DNA of 64,000 nt from Allomyces macrogynus ATCC 38327 (lineage: Eukaryota; Blastocladiomycota; Blastocladiomycetes; Blastocladiales; Blastocladiaceae), in NCBI GenBank assembly GCA_000151295.1, contig GG745347.1, positions 495,147 through 559,146 on the forward strand. Direction: 5' to 3'. How positions within the stretch are numbered: the stretch's first letter is position 1; each line of letters starts with the position of its first letter. Shown here one piece after another: positions 1 to 11,881 of this stretch. A model generated the notes under the pieces. The model searched no databases. It was not told the DNA's origin and saw nothing but the letters and a program-made list of their open reading frames with translations. Made by a program: the position numbers and the translations under genes.

Positions 1-623
1 CGGGAGCGGCGGCGCCGGGTCGATCGATGCGTAGGCCGATGCGGACCGCGGGCCCTCCTTGGTCTTCTTCGACTGCTCCCACTCGAGCAAGTCAACGGCC
101 AGCTCGCACGTTTCGCGCACCTCGGCTGGCTCAGTCGGGTCGTCGCGGAACTTCTTGAGCGTCGCCGTAATCGAGGGGTCGCCAATGGCGCCAAGTGCCT
201 CGGCCGCCTCGTGCCGGACCATAGGCTCCTCGGCACGGTTCTGCAGCACGGACAGGAGCACAGCAATGGCCGATGGCATCTTCATTTGGCCGAGCACGTA
301 GGCAAGCTCGTGCTTGAGCAGCGCCGACGGGTCGTCAAAGGCTGTTCATCATGGCCAATCCAGCAGCAGTCAGCAATTGCTCGTAAAAATGGAGGGCGAG
401 CGTGAGCATGCCGAGCGTCGTCCTGCGCCGCCATACCCTTGCCAATCTGCTCGACCGCAGCGTCATTCTTGAGGGCCTTGAGCGTGAACAGGGCGCGGAA
501 GCGTTCGGTCAGGGGCAGCGCCTTGTTGGCGAGCAGCGCGCCGAGCTTGGCAATGGTCGCCGAGTCGTTGCGAGCGGCAGCAACGGCCGCATCCGTGGTC
601 GGGAAATCGTAGTCGACGGCCAT
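1..623 (-). CDS. DOHH: Deoxyhypusine hydroxylase, N-terminal half (runs off left edge)
   Basis: HEAT-repeat di-iron enzyme that hydroxylates deoxyhypusine on eIF5A to finish hypusine formation in the cytosol. Two exons are visible: 437-623 and 1-341, with an intron at 342-436 (GTATGG...CAG on the minus strand). The join gives EQIGKAFDDPSALLKHELAY, which follows the family closely. Exon 1 carries LTERFRALFTLKAL. Exon 2 carries two His-Glu metal-ligand dyads (LLKHELAYVLGQ and PMVRHEAAEALGAIGD), and the visible part ends at SIDPAPPLP, the linker between the two HEAT halves. The second half lies outside the window. The start is set at MAVDYDF (621-623); an in-frame ATG at 678-680 would add 19 residues that lack family similarity. 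Identity is very likely; only the exact start is open. Confidence 0.93.
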
Positions 624-1710
624 CTTGGTCTTGCAGCAAGTTTCGACGAGGCCGCGTGCAAGGAGAGATGCGAGAGCCAAGTTGGACGCGGTCGGTCACG
701 AACCTGATCAGAGGCAGACGCCGATTGAGGCAACGGTGCAGTTCGATGGCCTCGCGATAAGTGACAACGGCCGGTCAAAAGTGCAATGCGGTTGAGTGTT
801 TGGCCTTGGCATCTTGGATGTTCCACGTCATTGACGGCCCGCTCCTAGCTTTCCCGCCATCATTCGGGGCTCGTCGTCGAGCTTCCTCGTCTTCGCGGCA
901 TCGTCCACCGCCATGAGCGCCCAACTTGCCGCAAGCAGCGGGGCGCCGCCCGTCCCTTTGGCTCGGCATGCTATCGCCTGCCCTGTCAACCTCGGCCGCT
1001 GCTGGTTTGCGTCGCCCCACGGTGACCAAGCTGGCATTCAAACCTAACCGAAACATTGCCTAAACGCCGATCGTTGGAAAGTTGGAGCGCAAATGATGGT
1101 TGTCTCAAGCAGGGGAAACATGGATTACGTTCACTTGATTGAGCGACCGTGGGGGGCTAGGACGACGTGGGTTGGGCATTTGGGACCGGGTTTGCCATTA
1201 TTCGAGTTGGAACACGTCGGCATGCGATTGTTGTGGTCTTTCGGGGCCCGCGATCGTGTGAAAGTCTTGCCACTTGTCTGGTGCGTTCAGGCTCGAGCTG
1301 GTCATGGTGGTGGTTTAATTTTTGGAACTCTTGCCTTTTGCTGGCTTTATGGCGACGATTCGACGAAAGGGAACGGATCATATCGGCTAGGCATCGACCC
1401 GGTGGGCGCAAGAACTGCGTTCTGGCCAAGATGCGATTGAAAGTGCTCTCATATCCAGCTACGACTCGGCATTTATTGTTTATTGCCTTCACGCTGTTGG
1501 CCAATCGAAATCATTTACGACAGTGGTAATCTTGACGCACATCCCCACTCTCCTTGCAAGGGCGGTGTACTCGATGAATTTGATGCAGTTGTCTGGTCTG
1601 GCAAGCCAACGAAGCAACAGATTGTCGAAGATCATTCGCCCTAACTTTTCTGGTTCCGTATCGGTATTGTCGTTGTTTGCGATGGTATCCACCTTTTCCG
1701 CTCTTCTCAT
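624..1710. other. Intergenic, no gene seen
   Basis: About 1.1 kb upstream of the deoxyhypusine hydroxylase gene and before the first F-box/LRR relic. Short open frames on both strands show no recognisable motif. It presumably holds the promoter of the minus-strand gene at its left end. Confidence 0.5.
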
Positions 1711-3670
1711 TTGCAGCAATATCGCGTCGACGGCACTATCTGTGCAAGCCCATCCATCAGCCTCGCCGACCTGCCGACCGACATTTTGCGCCAGATCGTT
1801 GCGGTGATTCTCGAAAACGATCTCAACGTCCTGGTCAAATGCCTGCCCATCAACGCCGGTTCGACACCAGTGTTCTTCGCGCTGCGTCGAACCTGTCACT
1901 CGTTGCACGTCGTCGACGAAGTGCTGAACCTGCATCTCGAATTCGGCCTGAGCGTGGCCCAAGTTGACAGCGGCGGCGCGCGCGATCTTTCTGTCCAGCT
2001 TATTCCGGGTGGGGACGTTGTAATGGTTCCCGAGCTGATTGTTGCGTCCAAGGGTATTGCCGTGTCACAGCAGCTGAGCAACCTTGATGCGACAATGCTG
2101 GTCGATTCTGTATGTGATTGGCGACAGCAAGTTGACCGCCATGCTTCCAGTCGACCGCATTCGCTCCGTGAACGTGCACTTTGCCACTCCCGCCTCCCGC
2201 CGGCTCGTGCACAGGCTCGGTGCAGAGCAGCACCACATGTTGTCTACGGTTCTGGCCGACTTGGCGGTTCGGCTTCCGCACCTGTCGTTGCTCAGCGTCG
2301 CGTTTCCCCTGGCTGCTGCGGCTCTTGTCGAGGCCATTACGGTCTCTAGCTCGACGTGACTGCGCTTTGGGCGACCGTGAGCAACGGATGGGACTTGGTT
2401 GCGTCGTCGATCCACTTGCCGAACCTGTGCGAACTTGATTTGAAGGTGATGGGGCTATCCAACGACGAGTTTGTCCGAGCGTTTATCACGGCTCCGAAGC
2501 TCGAATCTTGCGCTTTTCCGCGCAGTCGATTCACCCGGGCTTTGTTGTCGATTGCATTCGCCGCCTGTCCAGGTCGTTGCGCAAGCTCACCCTCACTGGC
2601 CAAATTACCGTAGGTGATTCTCGCCTGCATCGTCGGTGCCTCTTACTCCCCAGTTTGGCTCATGCTGCAGAACATCAAGGCCCCCGCCACCATTGTACCT
2701 CTCTCACGGCCGGTGCCGCATTGGACACACGTGACGCAGTTTTTCCACTCTTCGCTCACTTGAAGTTACGGGCAGCTCAATGACGATGCCAACGCTACCT
2801 GGACACTTGCCACACTTGGTGTACGCCGATTTTGTGGATCAAGCCTTGTCCAATTCGTTCCTCGCACAACTTGCGTCGCAAGCACCACATCTGCGGAACT
2901 AAGGCTCGTACATTGCAAGCGTGATTTGGGCGAAGCCAGTGGCGCGTCCATGACGTTCCCAGTGCTGATGCAGTTGATGACTTCGCGCTCATTCGCGGCA
3001 CACTTGGCATCGGCCGCAGACTTGCCGGTGCTTGGTTATCTCATGATCCACATCGACGATCATCCCCCCCGACGCGCTAGCCACGATGCGTGCTGGGGCT
3101 TTGCCGCACCTCACGCACTTGATGTTTGGGTCCTCCCATGACCACAATCTCGTTGCGCACGGTGCCGGCTGTGGAGATCTCGAGCACGTCATTGCATCGT
3201 CGCTTCACCCGCGGTTCATTGAGCAACTTGCGCGTGCACCGCACCTCCGCTTCCTGCATGCTCAGCGCGCCGATCTCGGTGGCGATGATTCGCTGCCCGT
3301 TATGACGCTTGAGTACCACCAGGGGAATCCCATGTGGAGCATGCTTCCTAAGCCCTGGTTTGTGCGCTGGCCTGCTGATGCGCTGACAGTGCTCATCGTT
3401 CATATCACGGACGTTGACGCGGTGGTTAAGGATCTGGGAACTGTTGTGCGGTGGATGGCTGATATTGAAGCAGGCGCGAGCGAGGGAGAGTGTGAGCAAG
3501 CTGCGGCGGTGGATGACGATGTCCAAGATGGCGAGGATGTCGATGACTGTGTTCCGTTCCCGGTGGAGGTGTGCTTTGGCGCAGACGTGAGCGTGGACAT
3601 CAAGGACGGAATCGCGGCATGCTGGCTGCACTGGGGTTGCGCCGCGTTGCAGGTTTGCGTCATTGTGTGA
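1711..3670 (+). pseudogene. Broken F-box/leucine-rich-repeat-like gene, copy A
   Basis: An F-box-like start is readable at about 1765-1920: LADLPTDILRQIVAVIL, followed by ALRRTCHSLHVVDEVLNLHL. Leucine-rich-repeat-like segments follow, including LPNLCELDLKVMGLSNDEF near 2420, SLRKLTLTGQ near 2580 and LPHLTHLMFGSSHD near 3100. They lie in three different frames, with shifts near 2100 and 2510, a stop at 2357-2359 and a stop near 2758. No GT/AG introns explain all the breaks. The last frame ends with an acidic tail at 3668-3670. The F-box family selects substrates for SCF ubiquitin ligases, but function cannot be claimed for this copy. A preceding intron ending TTGCAG at 1711-1716 is possible. 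A badly sequenced intact gene is the alternative. Confidence 0.6.
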
Positions 3671-3848
3671 TCGCGGTTGGCTTTTAGACCACCGTGACCA
3701 CGCGCGGCGAAGTGTTGCCCTTGCTTTGTTGCCTCTTCATGTTGTTTGATTCTGAGTTGCCGGTGTGGTTTCTGATGCGGCTGTTTTAGAGTGGGTGCGA
3801 ACGCTTCTGGTTTCGTGAGGAGAAAGGAGAGTATCGTCCTTTTTCGCT

Positions 3849-4516
3849 TCAATGAGCTTTCATGTTTGAAAGTGTCTGACACTTGGCAGCAACCTGCACA
3901 CAACAAGCACAACCCAGCACAACCATACAACCATCGCAAGCATCGCACAGATCAGCACTTGCTGCTGCAGCTGTCGACCAGTTGTGCCGCCATCATACAG
4001 CGCCCACGCTCATTGCGCTGAGTTGCACCTGCATGGTCCTCAAGCATGTCATCGACGCCATGCTGAAGTGGCATCTCAACATGAACCTGTCCACCTCGCG
4101 GATGTTTTATGACGCGGCACCTGGTGGCGCTGGTTGTATGTGGGAATGGCCCCGGAAGGAGATCTCGTTGACGCCCGAGCTGCCCGATATGACCAGCCGT
4201 GAAACCTCACCAGACTGGCGCCGTCGATTTGCAGCAACGCGACAATGACGCTCGTTGGGTTACCAAGTTTGCTCCCGAAGCGTCGAATTTGCTGCTCTCG
4301 ACTAAGCACTTTCGCTCGATAAGCGTGCGCGAATTGACGCCGCGTGCGCGTCCCCTCCTTCGTGTCGCAATCGGAATTGTGCTGCTTGGACACTCCCGCA
4401 TCATGGTTCCTCGCCTCCTCCAACCCGACAATCCGTCACGCATCACGGTCCCCCAAGAAATGACGTGTATGAAATGGATGGTCACAGCAGATGCAATCAA
4501 TGAAAGAAGGTGGTGA
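3849..4516 (+). pseudogene. Truncated F-box-like relic, copy B
   Basis: A second copy just downstream of copy A in the same orientation. The segment ALSCTCMVLKHVIDAMLKWH (about 4010-4070) matches ALRRTCHSLHVVDEVLNLHL of copy A in spacing and hydrophobic pattern. After a frame change near 4200, the stretch TGAVDLQQRDNDARW parallels IAVSQQLSNLDATM of copy A. The leucine-rich part is missing: the sequence reaches the 3' end of the neighbouring phosphatase gene within about 60 bases. This looks like a tandem duplicate that lost its 3' half. Similarity was judged by eye only. Confidence 0.5.
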
Positions 4517-4573
4517 ACAAAAGCAGTGAACACGAAACCCACAGAACCCTGATCGACGAACCTGGCTCGCCCC

Positions 4574-6481
4574 TTACATATCCAACGCATCGGCACCGTC
4601 CGCAGCGTCGTCTCGCACAAGACACGCCTCCTCCCACTCCTCGACCGAATGCGACTCGAGGAACCCGCGGAACGTTTCGAGTGGGCACAGATCACCATGC
4701 TCGCCGCCAAACCGGCACCATGGCGCATTCTCCCCCTCATCTGCACCCGCCATGTCCGGGTCCGTAACGAGGGGCCGCCCATCGTGCAAAATCCGCACAA
4801 ACTCGCGCGGCTTGCCCGTCGCATCGTCAGTCCCGGCCCACACCTCGACGACCACATTCGACCGGTACGACGGCCACGTGTGGTGTCCCGGCGCGGCGCG
4901 CAGTGCGCCCAACAAACCCGACAGCGTGCCGTCGTGGCTCAGGAACACGTGCAGCTTGGTCTCGACCTTCCCGCCATTCGGCGTCGGCAGCGCGCCGAGC
5001 ATGTCGCGCAGGAACGGGCCCATTTCGAGCCGCACAATATCGTGCCGGTGCTGGTTCGGGAAATAGTTGTTGCGGTACCAGAAATCAAACGACTTGTCGA
5101 GCCACGCCTGGTCGACCGTCGATTCCTGCAGGCACGTATCGGGCTCGCCGCCGTCGTCGTCCAGATCCGCGGGCACGCCGGCGATCGTCGCGACTCGGGA
5201 GAGCGACGCGCGCGCCTCGTCGCGCGGCAGACACGGTAGCGGCTTGGACCAGCACCGCCGGCACCACAGGTTCTCGATCACGGCGGGCACGCCCTTGAGC
5301 GACTCGGCGAGGGCTTTGGTGGAAGTCGTCGACTTGGCCGCCTTGAGCGGGGCCAAAGCCTCGATCCGTGCGCGGTTCGCGGCGGATCGTTCCATGAAGT
5401 GCGCCCACAGCGGCGTCTGCTTGGAGAGCGCGTGCAGCCGCGCGAGCCGCTCGCACTGCACGTGCAGCTTGTTCGAGTGCAGCGGGTCAACGTCGATCGG
5501 GCGCGTGCGAATCGTTACGTGCCGGTTGGTTGGGTGGGTGCCGCGCGGGTAGAGGCCTTGCAGGAGTGACTGCGCCGAGTGGATCGTGCGGCTACGAGGG
5601 GTGGGAGTGGCGGGTGAGCGGACAGAGATCGACGCCGGTGGGTGGGTGGAGAAGCCGGCCGTACCTGATGGCAGTCGCATGCACGTTCAGCTCGTCGGGG
5701 TTGAGCATGGCCGAGAGGAACCCGAGCTGCTCGACTAAAGCGAGGAGCGTCGCCAACGTGAGCCACTTGCCCTCCTGCACGATCCCAGCACGCCCGACGC
5801 ACGCATACCGTAAATCTCGCGCATCTGGTGCCCGAAATCAACAAACATTGTGCGCCCCTTGGCCGTCAAGTCCGCGAGCGCACACGTGCCGGCCCACATA
5901 CGCGGCATCCAGGGTTTTTCTGAGATTTTGGTCACCTTCTTGGACACGAGCACCTCGAGGTCGGCATTGGTCTCCTCTGCCGTCGGCGGGCTCGCGTCGT
6001 GCAAGAACATGTACTCAACGTTGTTGCAGTTCCACGTCACGTTGCCGGCCACGTCGTCGCGCAGCATGTTTTGCGGCGCGCGGTCGCCGTGCCGCGCGAC
6101 GAGCACGGCCTTGATGAGCGTCAGGCCCGACTTGCCGGGGACCTTCGGGTGCGTGTAGGTCGGTGGCGTCGGGGTGTCGGCCGAGCAGTAGGTGCGTGAC
6201 GACGGGTGCGTTTGCATGGCGCGCATCACGCGGTCAAAGTACTGCTTGGTTTCTTTTGCGACGGCAAGCGGGGAATGAGGTCAGAGACTTTCGGAAGTGC
6301 GCAGTACAAACGAACGGGGCGAGATAAAGTGCGTACTTTCTGTATGTGCGATGGAATCGGCAGAAGCAATGGAAGGTGCTGCCGCGGCCGCCGTGTATTC
6401 GACGAGAACCGGGTCGACGGAGCGCACGGCGACGCGCGAGCGGAACGTCAGGACGACGGCGGCCGTGCCGAGGACGGCCAT
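4574..6481 (-). CDS. Histidine acid phosphatase, N-terminal membrane anchor
   Basis: Branch-2 histidine phosphatase, similar to lysosomal or ACP6-type acid phosphatases, which cleave phosphate monoesters through a phosphohistidine. The catalytic motif VARHGDRAP lies near 6120 and the acid/base motif LSHDGTL near 4925. Exons at 4574-5591, 5665-5734 and 5809 to about 6250 join cleanly: the 5735-5808 intron gives REIYVEQLGFLSAMLNPDEL and the 5592-5664 intron gives SRTIHSAQSLLQGLYPRG, both typical of the family. The first exon (about 6295-6481) encodes a hydrophobic stretch flanked by arginines (RRVLIIAVMAVLGTAAVVL), so the enzyme is probably secreted or a type II membrane protein. The frame stays open upstream to a possible acceptor at 6512-6514, so a further 5' exon may exist. 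The junction near 6250-6295 is not resolved. Confidence 0.85.
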
Positions 6482-7435
6482 CACCGCAATGATCAGGACA
6501 CGGCGCGACGGCTATCGGCATAAGCGCAAAATGAGTTTTTGCCAGCTCTTCACGATACCGGCGACATCAGCCGCGAAAAAAAAAAAAAGCCCCTCCACGC
6601 ACCATACTTCGCCGCGACGAAGGCCTGTCCTTTTCAGCAGCGTTCAGCGGCAGCAGCGGCGTCGAAGCGGTCGGGAGCAATGGAGAAGAACTGGCGCGGC
6701 GATAGTCGGGGCGTGGAAACCGCACTTGCGCGGTCCGGGCGGCGCGACCGAACGACATGGCGGGCGAGGCAGGAGCAGGAGCAGGCGAGGAAGCAGATAA
6801 TGATGGAGCGGCCATCGTGGTTGGGTTGCAGGAAGAGAGAGCGAGGAAGCAGTGGTGATCGTAATGGAGACGGGGTTCGACGGCGTCGACAGTGACGGTG
6901 GGCAGAGCGCAGCCGACACGCGGTGCGGGCCGGAAAAGGGTCTACGACAGGTGCGTCGAGCGTGTGCCGACAGAGAAGCAACGGTGTGGGGCACAGTCGA
7001 CGAGGTGGTCGGCGGCCGTGCGTTGGAGAGAAGAGAAGGGATGGGCGCGGGCCCACACTCTTGAACGCGGCGCGCTTCGCTCACGCTGCAGATGAAAACG
7101 TGCTGGGCGCCACGCTGCGACCGCGAGCACGGCCGTCTCGGTCTGACCCCGCCAAGGCGCGCGCGCGTGCGCTCGTTTGCAACGTCCGCATTGCCGCGTG
7201 CGCAGTGTTCAGTGTCGCGCTCGCGGTGGTCGGCACGAGAAGGCTGGCAAAGACGCACGGAGCGCGCGTCGCGAGACAGACACTGCACTGTCGAATGTCT
7301 CGCGCTTCTTTCGATGCCAATTGGCAAATGATCAGCAATGCCGTGCGCCCAACCTCCTCTATTCTTGTCAGTCTCCTCCAGCAATGATCTACAATCCGTC
7401 GAGTCGCTAGAATTACACCTCGTCCACCCGGCAGT
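6482..7435. other. Intergenic, phosphatase 5' side
   Basis: About 950 bases between two minus-strand genes. The minus strand is pyrimidine-rich with a T run (an A run at about 6576-6589 on the plus strand), as expected for a promoter, 5' UTR or first intron of the phosphatase gene. No conserved coding sequence was recognised. Confidence 0.45.
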
Positions 7436-9092
7436 CTAGTCTCCTCGCCACACCTTGTCGCGGCACACAATTCCGGACGGCTCGGTCGCCGCACGCGGAA
7501 ACAGCCGCTCCTCGCACTCGACTACAAAATGCGGTTGTTTGTTAATCGCTGTACTCACAAACCCGAGCCAGCAAGGTTGAAAACGTACCAAACTTGACCA
7601 GCAGCGCCATTGCCATCCACACCGACTTGTCCTGCCGCGCCACGGCCTCAATTCGCGTCCATGCCGCCGTCACCCCACCTGCTCGCCGTCGTCGCGCGAG
7701 TGCGCGCTGGCACTGAGCGTATAGCTGCGTGAATCGGTCCGGGCCACCCAGCTCGCGCTCAAGTGCCGCGCGCGTGCATTCGAGGAGGTGGTACACGGAC
7801 TTGGGCAATGGAGGAGCGGAGTCGAGTGGCAGTGACGCGGGTGGGGATGCGAGCGGGGCGGGAGGTGCACGAGTACGCCATCGCTTCGGCAGCGGCATAT
7901 CCCGGTCGCCAGTGGAGGGTGTGGAGGGTGGGCTGGGCAGTGCGACGGGACGCCGCGGCCACCGCTTCGGTGCGGCCCGTGGATCGGGTGCAGGCGGCGT
8001 GCGTCGGACGTCCGTGCCGAGAGATGTATCGGCGTCGGCACCAGCGCGCGCGCGCGAAATGAAGTCGACAATCACGGGCATGTGCAGCACTTGCTCGGCC
8101 GTTGGGCGCCGTCGCGGGTCCTTGTCGAGTAGCTGGTACACGAGTGACCACACGGCGGGCGGGATGCGCGGTGACGTGATCCAGCTAGGTGCACAAACAG
8201 GTCAGTCTTCCGCGAACCTACTCCCACCCACGCACCCCAGGGCATCGAATAAGAACGCCCTCCCTCCCGATATGCCGGCACCGGATCCTCGACGATCTGA
8301 CGCATCAGCGGGCGCGAGACTCGCCGCTGCAAACGGTTTCCTGAGCGTGCACAGTTCAAACAGAACGACACCGCACGCCCACATGTCGGCGGGGCAACCC
8401 GTACGGCTCGCCACGACACACTTCGGGCGCCAAGTAGTAGGGCGTGCCAATCGCCGTCGTCGTTGCGTCCCACGGCGACGTCAGCGGTTTCGCGATCCCA
8501 AAGTCGCCGAGTTTCACGAGCACGGCCGACCGCGCCACGACGTGCAGGAAAATGTTCTTGGTCTTGATGTCGCGATGGAGAATGCCGTGTTCGTGTAATG
8601 CACGCACGCCGAGACATAGTTGTGTGAAGATGGCGAGGATAGACGTCGGCGAGAGCGCGCGCGAAGCGGCAGCGCGACCCTGCAGGTACTGCGAGAGATC
8701 GCCTACAGCCAAAAGAGTCAGCAAAAAGGCCAGGATAGGTGCATCACAAGGGTGGAGAGCGCACCGGCGTTGGCGTACTCGGTGACCATGACGACGCGCG
8801 CATCGTCGGCGGCCCAGTCGAGCAGCCGCACGACGTTCGGGTGGCGCACTGCCGCGAGCAGTTGCGGCTCGCGCTGCGGGTCCGTGATGCCGTCACGCGC
8901 ACTCTTGGCGAGAGAAATGGTCTTAAGGACAATTTTCTTCGGGAAATTTGTGGAGATCCTGGTGCCGCGCTGCAGCAAGTCAACGCGTCCGTATGATCCA
9001 TGGCCCAGGCAAGTGCGCGCCGTGTACTCGTGGAGGGGGACCGCCGTGAGGGTTCGTGGAAGAGCCATACTTGCAGAGTCTGGAGGGATCAT
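7436..9092 (-). CDS. NIMA-related (NEK) Ser/Thr protein kinase with two apparent frameshifts
   Basis: NEK kinases act in mitosis, centrosomes and cilia. The N-lobe has the glycine loop LGHGSYGRV and the lysine in VLKTISL. The 8703-8764 intron joins EYANAGDLSQYLQ. The catalytic loop HRDIKTKNIF, the DFG segment KLGDFGIAKPL and the activation segment IGTPYYLAPEVC are intact and NEK-like. Two single-base shifts then interrupt the C-lobe: one at the G run 8391-8394 (between GEPYG and ADMWACGVVLFELC) and one near 8308-8320 (before LMRQIVEDPVPAY). An intron of uncertain edges leads to VYQLLDKDPRRRPTA. A 40-nt intron (7549-7588) joins LLVKFAINKQPHF to the C-terminus, which ends at 7436. The tail is Pro/Ala-rich. 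Both shifts lie beside G/C runs and may be sequence errors. The start could be 9092 or 9068. Confidence 0.85.
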
Positions 9093-10202
9093 TGCTTGCT
9101 GCAGAGCCAGTTTGGGCTTGTCGCGATTTGAGCGATGCCGCTGCCGAGCATGGGGACGGCAACTCGGTGGAGCATGGTGGAGGAGAGGCTGATTGTGGTG
9201 GCGAGGGAACGGCAGACGCCGCAATATTTGGCGGATATCGTGGTCGCCAGGTTGCGGCAGGGGCCAGAAACGGGGTCGGCGAGGGGTCGCTTGGATCGCG
9301 CTGGGCAGCCAAACGACGGACGAGGTCAGGTTGGCAGCCGAGCTCCGCTCATTCTCCACCGCGATAAGTTTGGGCACCATCTTATGGTGAGCATTCATTG
9401 CAGCTGGTTGGAATGGAGACTTGGCTCGTTGAAGTGGTGATCTGCGACAGGCGATGTTCTTGACTGTTAGCCACACGTCTGTGATGTGGACTTCACTCCA
9501 ACACTCAGGGATGAACGTATCCAGCCGTCACTTGTGCTGCTGCATGGCAATTTCAGGATATATGTGCCCACCGTTATTGTGTCTCTGCAACTAGCTGGAG
9601 AGGGTGGAGAAGTTAGATCTCTCAGAGGAGCTCCCCATGGCCTTGTTGGGCTGGTCTGTGTGGGACATGACAGTCGGTTTGGGTCCTCACCCAGGCCATC
9701 CACAAATCGTCCGCCGTGACGTTGTCGATGCCGCCGATGGAAGCGTTGCACGCAGATGTGAAGATCGCGGCGAGGGATATCGTGGGGAATATGCAGCGTG
9801 TCGAGCCCGGCGGCTGCCCTGGCATGCGCTGGCGGCAGGTGGCTGCGCGCCGGGTCGGGCCGATGACCGCCATCAACGTGCCCGCGCCGTGCTTGGCAGG
9901 GTTACGCAGCCCAGCCAGGCACAGGCGTCCGCTCCAAATCCCGTCGTCCACTTGGCGACGCCCATTGTCTTCTCCCCCCGGCGCGCTCGCATGCGATCAC
10001 GACTAGGTGCAGTTGGCAGCCCAAACGACACTCTCCACGCTGTCGCCGCCCTGGACCGCCAACATTGGGCGAGCCGTGCCGACTTGTGCGCCATCGCAAC
10101 CCGACGACCCGACCTGCAACCACCAACGACTCCGCGCACGACCACGTCACCGTCCGCGCGGCCGGCCCCGTGCCCGTGCCCGCGCCCCCTACATTCTCCA
10201 CC
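9093..10202. other. Divergent intergenic region
   Basis: About 1.1 kb between the NEK kinase (-) and the SSH4-like gene (+). A minus-strand open frame at 9622-9951 is the longest candidate but shows no known motif. No gene is called. The region should contain both promoters. Confidence 0.4.
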
Positions 10203-11685
10203 ATGTGGATGCTCAACGAGGAGCTTCCCCAGTGGATTAATGTCCTTCTTATCCTCGCACTGGGCCTCATCGTCGTGCTCGGACCCGCCGGCCTCTTCTA
10301 CGCCTACTGCCTCCCGAAAATCCTCGCCCATCTGCGCGCTCGCGGCGCCGTGCCCGAATGGATTGCTATGCGCCGTTCCCCGTCGTCCACGGCGAGCGCT
10401 CGTGCCTCTGAGGCCGGCGAGGCCAATGGGACGCTGCCGACCCCCACCAGTGATCTCGATCGTGAGGCCGCCCGCTTCCACATGGAACTCGTCAAGCCCA
10501 ACCTGGTCCTGGACACGGAAAGTCGGTTCCGGTACATTTCCGCCCTGACTGTCACTCCATGACCCATGACCATTCCACACACTCACGAATTCCCCTATCA
10601 AATCTGCACATAGCATCAACGAACATGGCCCGCTCGCATGGGAGTTCCTGCCGCCCACCATGGACCGCGCCAACCCGAGCCACATCCACGCGCTCGTGCG
10701 CAACGGCACGACGCTCTTGTTCATGGGCAAGCCCCGCACCATCCAGACGCAGCTACCCATCCCGACGTCGTTGCACTTCAAGAACACTTTTTATTTCGAA
10801 GTCACCGTCAACTCCAAACCGGGCGGGTCGCTCGTCTCGATTGGGCTCGCGCCGCGCAAGTACCCCGAGTACATGCTCGGGCCCGGCTGGGTCGCACCGT
10901 CGGTCGGGTTCCGGTCCGACGGGAAAAAGTTTGTCGATGGCCGGTCTGGCACCACTGGCACGCTCTACGGCGAGGTGTATACAGGCGGCGATGTGATTGG
11001 CTGCGGCTTGTACGTCCTGACTCGCATTCGATATGCCAAATTCGACACTCACCCGTGCACCCAACTTCACAGCAATGCGGCTCGCGGCTCCGTTTTCTTC
11101 ACCAAGAACGGGCGCGCGCTCGACGCGGCCACCGACGAGATCCCCGCTGACGTCGCCATGTTCCCGACCATCGGCGCGACGCGCGGCGTCTTCGTCGACG
11201 TGAATTTCGGCCAGGAGCCGTTCAAGTTCAAGCAGGCCAACCAGTACAACCTCGGGTTCATGACCGACCTTCTCCCGACCTATGACGTGACTACGCTCGC
11301 CAACGACCCGGATCTCGAGGCCGACTCGGTCGTCGAGTTGCCGCGCGCTGTCGTGCGGTGGTCGCTCAACAGCTACCGGTCGATGCCACCCGAGTACGAC
11401 GGCGAAGTCATTGCGCCGCTTGAGCCGTCATTGCCGCGGTCTGTGAGGAGTACGCGGTCGCAACTCGCGCAGTCGGCGACGATTGATCGGGTTGAAGACG
11501 AGGAGGAGGGCACGTGCGATCGCGATGTCGCCGGGCCGTCGTGGCCAAGCCCGACGGCGCGGCGAGCGAGCAGTAGTGGCTGCGCCGGGATACCCGACAT
11601 GTACGCGACGGCCGTGCCGTCTATGCGCCACCGCCCGTCGCTCGACCGACGAAGGGATTTGGGACCACCACCAGATCCGGGGTGA
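10203..11685 (+). CDS. SSH4: SSH4/EAR1-like membrane SPRY protein with PY motif (Rsp5 adaptor)
   Basis: In yeast, Ssh4 and Ear1 are single-pass endosome/vacuole proteins that recruit the ubiquitin ligase Rsp5 to sort membrane cargo. Exons 10203-10531, 10614-11009 and 11073-11685 total 446 codons (445 residues). Residues about 10-35 form one membrane segment (VLLILALGLIVVLGPAGLFY). A SPRY domain follows, with FYFEVTV, SIGLAPRKYPEYMLGPGW, VGFRSDGKKF, GDVIGCGF and VFFTKNGRAL. The introns restore FRINEHGPLAWEFLPPTMDR and GCGFNAARGSVFFTKNG. A PPEY sequence near residue 347 is a PPxY motif of the type bound by Rsp5 WW domains. The C-terminus is Ser/Arg-rich. The order membrane segment, SPRY, PY matches the family; the cargo is unknown. 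An earlier in-frame start at 10065 is less likely, as it precedes the anchor with low-complexity residues. Confidence 0.87.
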
Positions 11686-11881
11686 GCGCGCGCGATGCAC
11701 CGGCCGTGGCACAACCGACCCGATGTGCCCGCCTTTTTTTTTTTCGAGACCTATACGTCCTGCAATACCCGTCACCTGTCCAGCCAAGAATATACTGTAT
11801 CGTAGCCTTGAAATCACGCCCAGACAGATTTACTCAAATGAACAGCACCCAAACACCACAACGCAACAAATCGTGCGCGAC

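Noticed and set aside
9622..9951. 109-codon minus-strand frame between NEK and SSH4
   Set aside because: Composition is plausible, but there is no motif, no supporting exon and no start context, so it was left uncalled.
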